Shown here piece by piece: positions 5,888 through 5,917 of a DNA stretch of 5,917 nt. Below the pieces are notes generated by a model. It was not told where the DNA came from. It saw only the letters and a program-made list of their open reading frames with translations, and did not search any database. The stretch is from CAYFMS01 sp964491425 (GTDB lineage: Bacteria; Patescibacteriota; Patescibacteriia; UBA9934). The stretch's first letter is position 1. Each line of letters begins with the position of its first letter. A program made the position numbers and the translations under genes. The stretch is from contig CAZBFR010000045.1 of NCBI GenBank assembly GCA_964491425.1, positions 1-5,917 on the forward strand. Direction: 5' to 3'.

Positions 5888-5917
5888 ATGATCCGCATTC
5901 CGTTTCTTATTATCTGG
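5888..5917 (+). CDS. Start of an unidentified gene, cut by window edge
   Basis: Only ten codons are visible: MIRIPFLIIW. The start is chosen from the GGAGG 5 bases upstream. The stretch is hydrophobic after one arginine, so a signal peptide or membrane anchor is possible but cannot be judged from ten residues. It follows the acidic-protein gene on the same strand after a 112-base spacer that carries two hairpins and no convincing promoter, so it may share the upstream promoter by readthrough. No function can be assigned. Confidence 0.6.
   Translation, partial: MIRIPFLIIW

Noticed and set aside
5068..5898. A 276-codon open frame on the minus strand covering the whole GC-rich region
   Set aside because: It runs antisense to a plus-strand gene with a strong promoter and perfect Shine-Dalgarno, crosses both intergenic hairpins, has no ribosome site, and ends inside the operon promoter. 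Long antisense frames are expected opposite GC-rich genes with G/C third positions.

Overview
The window looks like a piece of a small bacterial genome, most likely a Candidate Phyla Radiation (Patescibacteria, Parcubacteria-like) member. This is an inference. It rests on five tightly packed genes on the minus strand, a PriA that has kept the protein's outline but lost its ATPase and zinc motifs, a compact Def and Fmt, and a secreted repeat protein of a type I associate with CPR and actinobacteria. Two of the genes end in TGA, so the TGA-recoding CPR lineages are unlikely.

Positions 1-5058 (minus strand, read right to left) form one probable operon: a secreted cell-wall-type protein, a stand-alone LigB-type class III extradiol dioxygenase-like protein, a degenerate PriA, peptide deformylase (def) and methionyl-tRNA formyltransferase (fmt, which runs off the left edge near its C-terminus). 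Junctions are 4-base ATGA overlaps, a 1-base gap and one 26-base overlap. The priA-def-fmt order is a classic bacterial arrangement. Fmt formylates the initiator tRNA and Def removes the formyl group from the finished peptide, so they act at opposite ends of one cycle. The two upstream genes have no obvious link to that cycle.

Positions 5059-5163 hold two divergent promoters whose RNA polymerase footprints must overlap. The minus-strand promoter is an extended -10 placed so close to the first ATG that the operon transcript should be nearly leaderless. The plus-strand promoter is near-consensus (TTGACA, 17-base spacer, extended -10 TATTCT) and is followed by a hairpin at the predicted mRNA 5' end and a perfect AGGAGG.

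Positions 5164-5917 (plus strand) look different from the rest: clearly more GC-rich, with G/C-ending codons and strong Shine-Dalgarno sites. They hold a 203-residue acidic protein that I do not recognise, a 112-base spacer with two adjacent strong hairpins, and the first ten codons of another gene with a very similar leader. This highly expressed-looking pair of unknown genes is the most novel part of the window.
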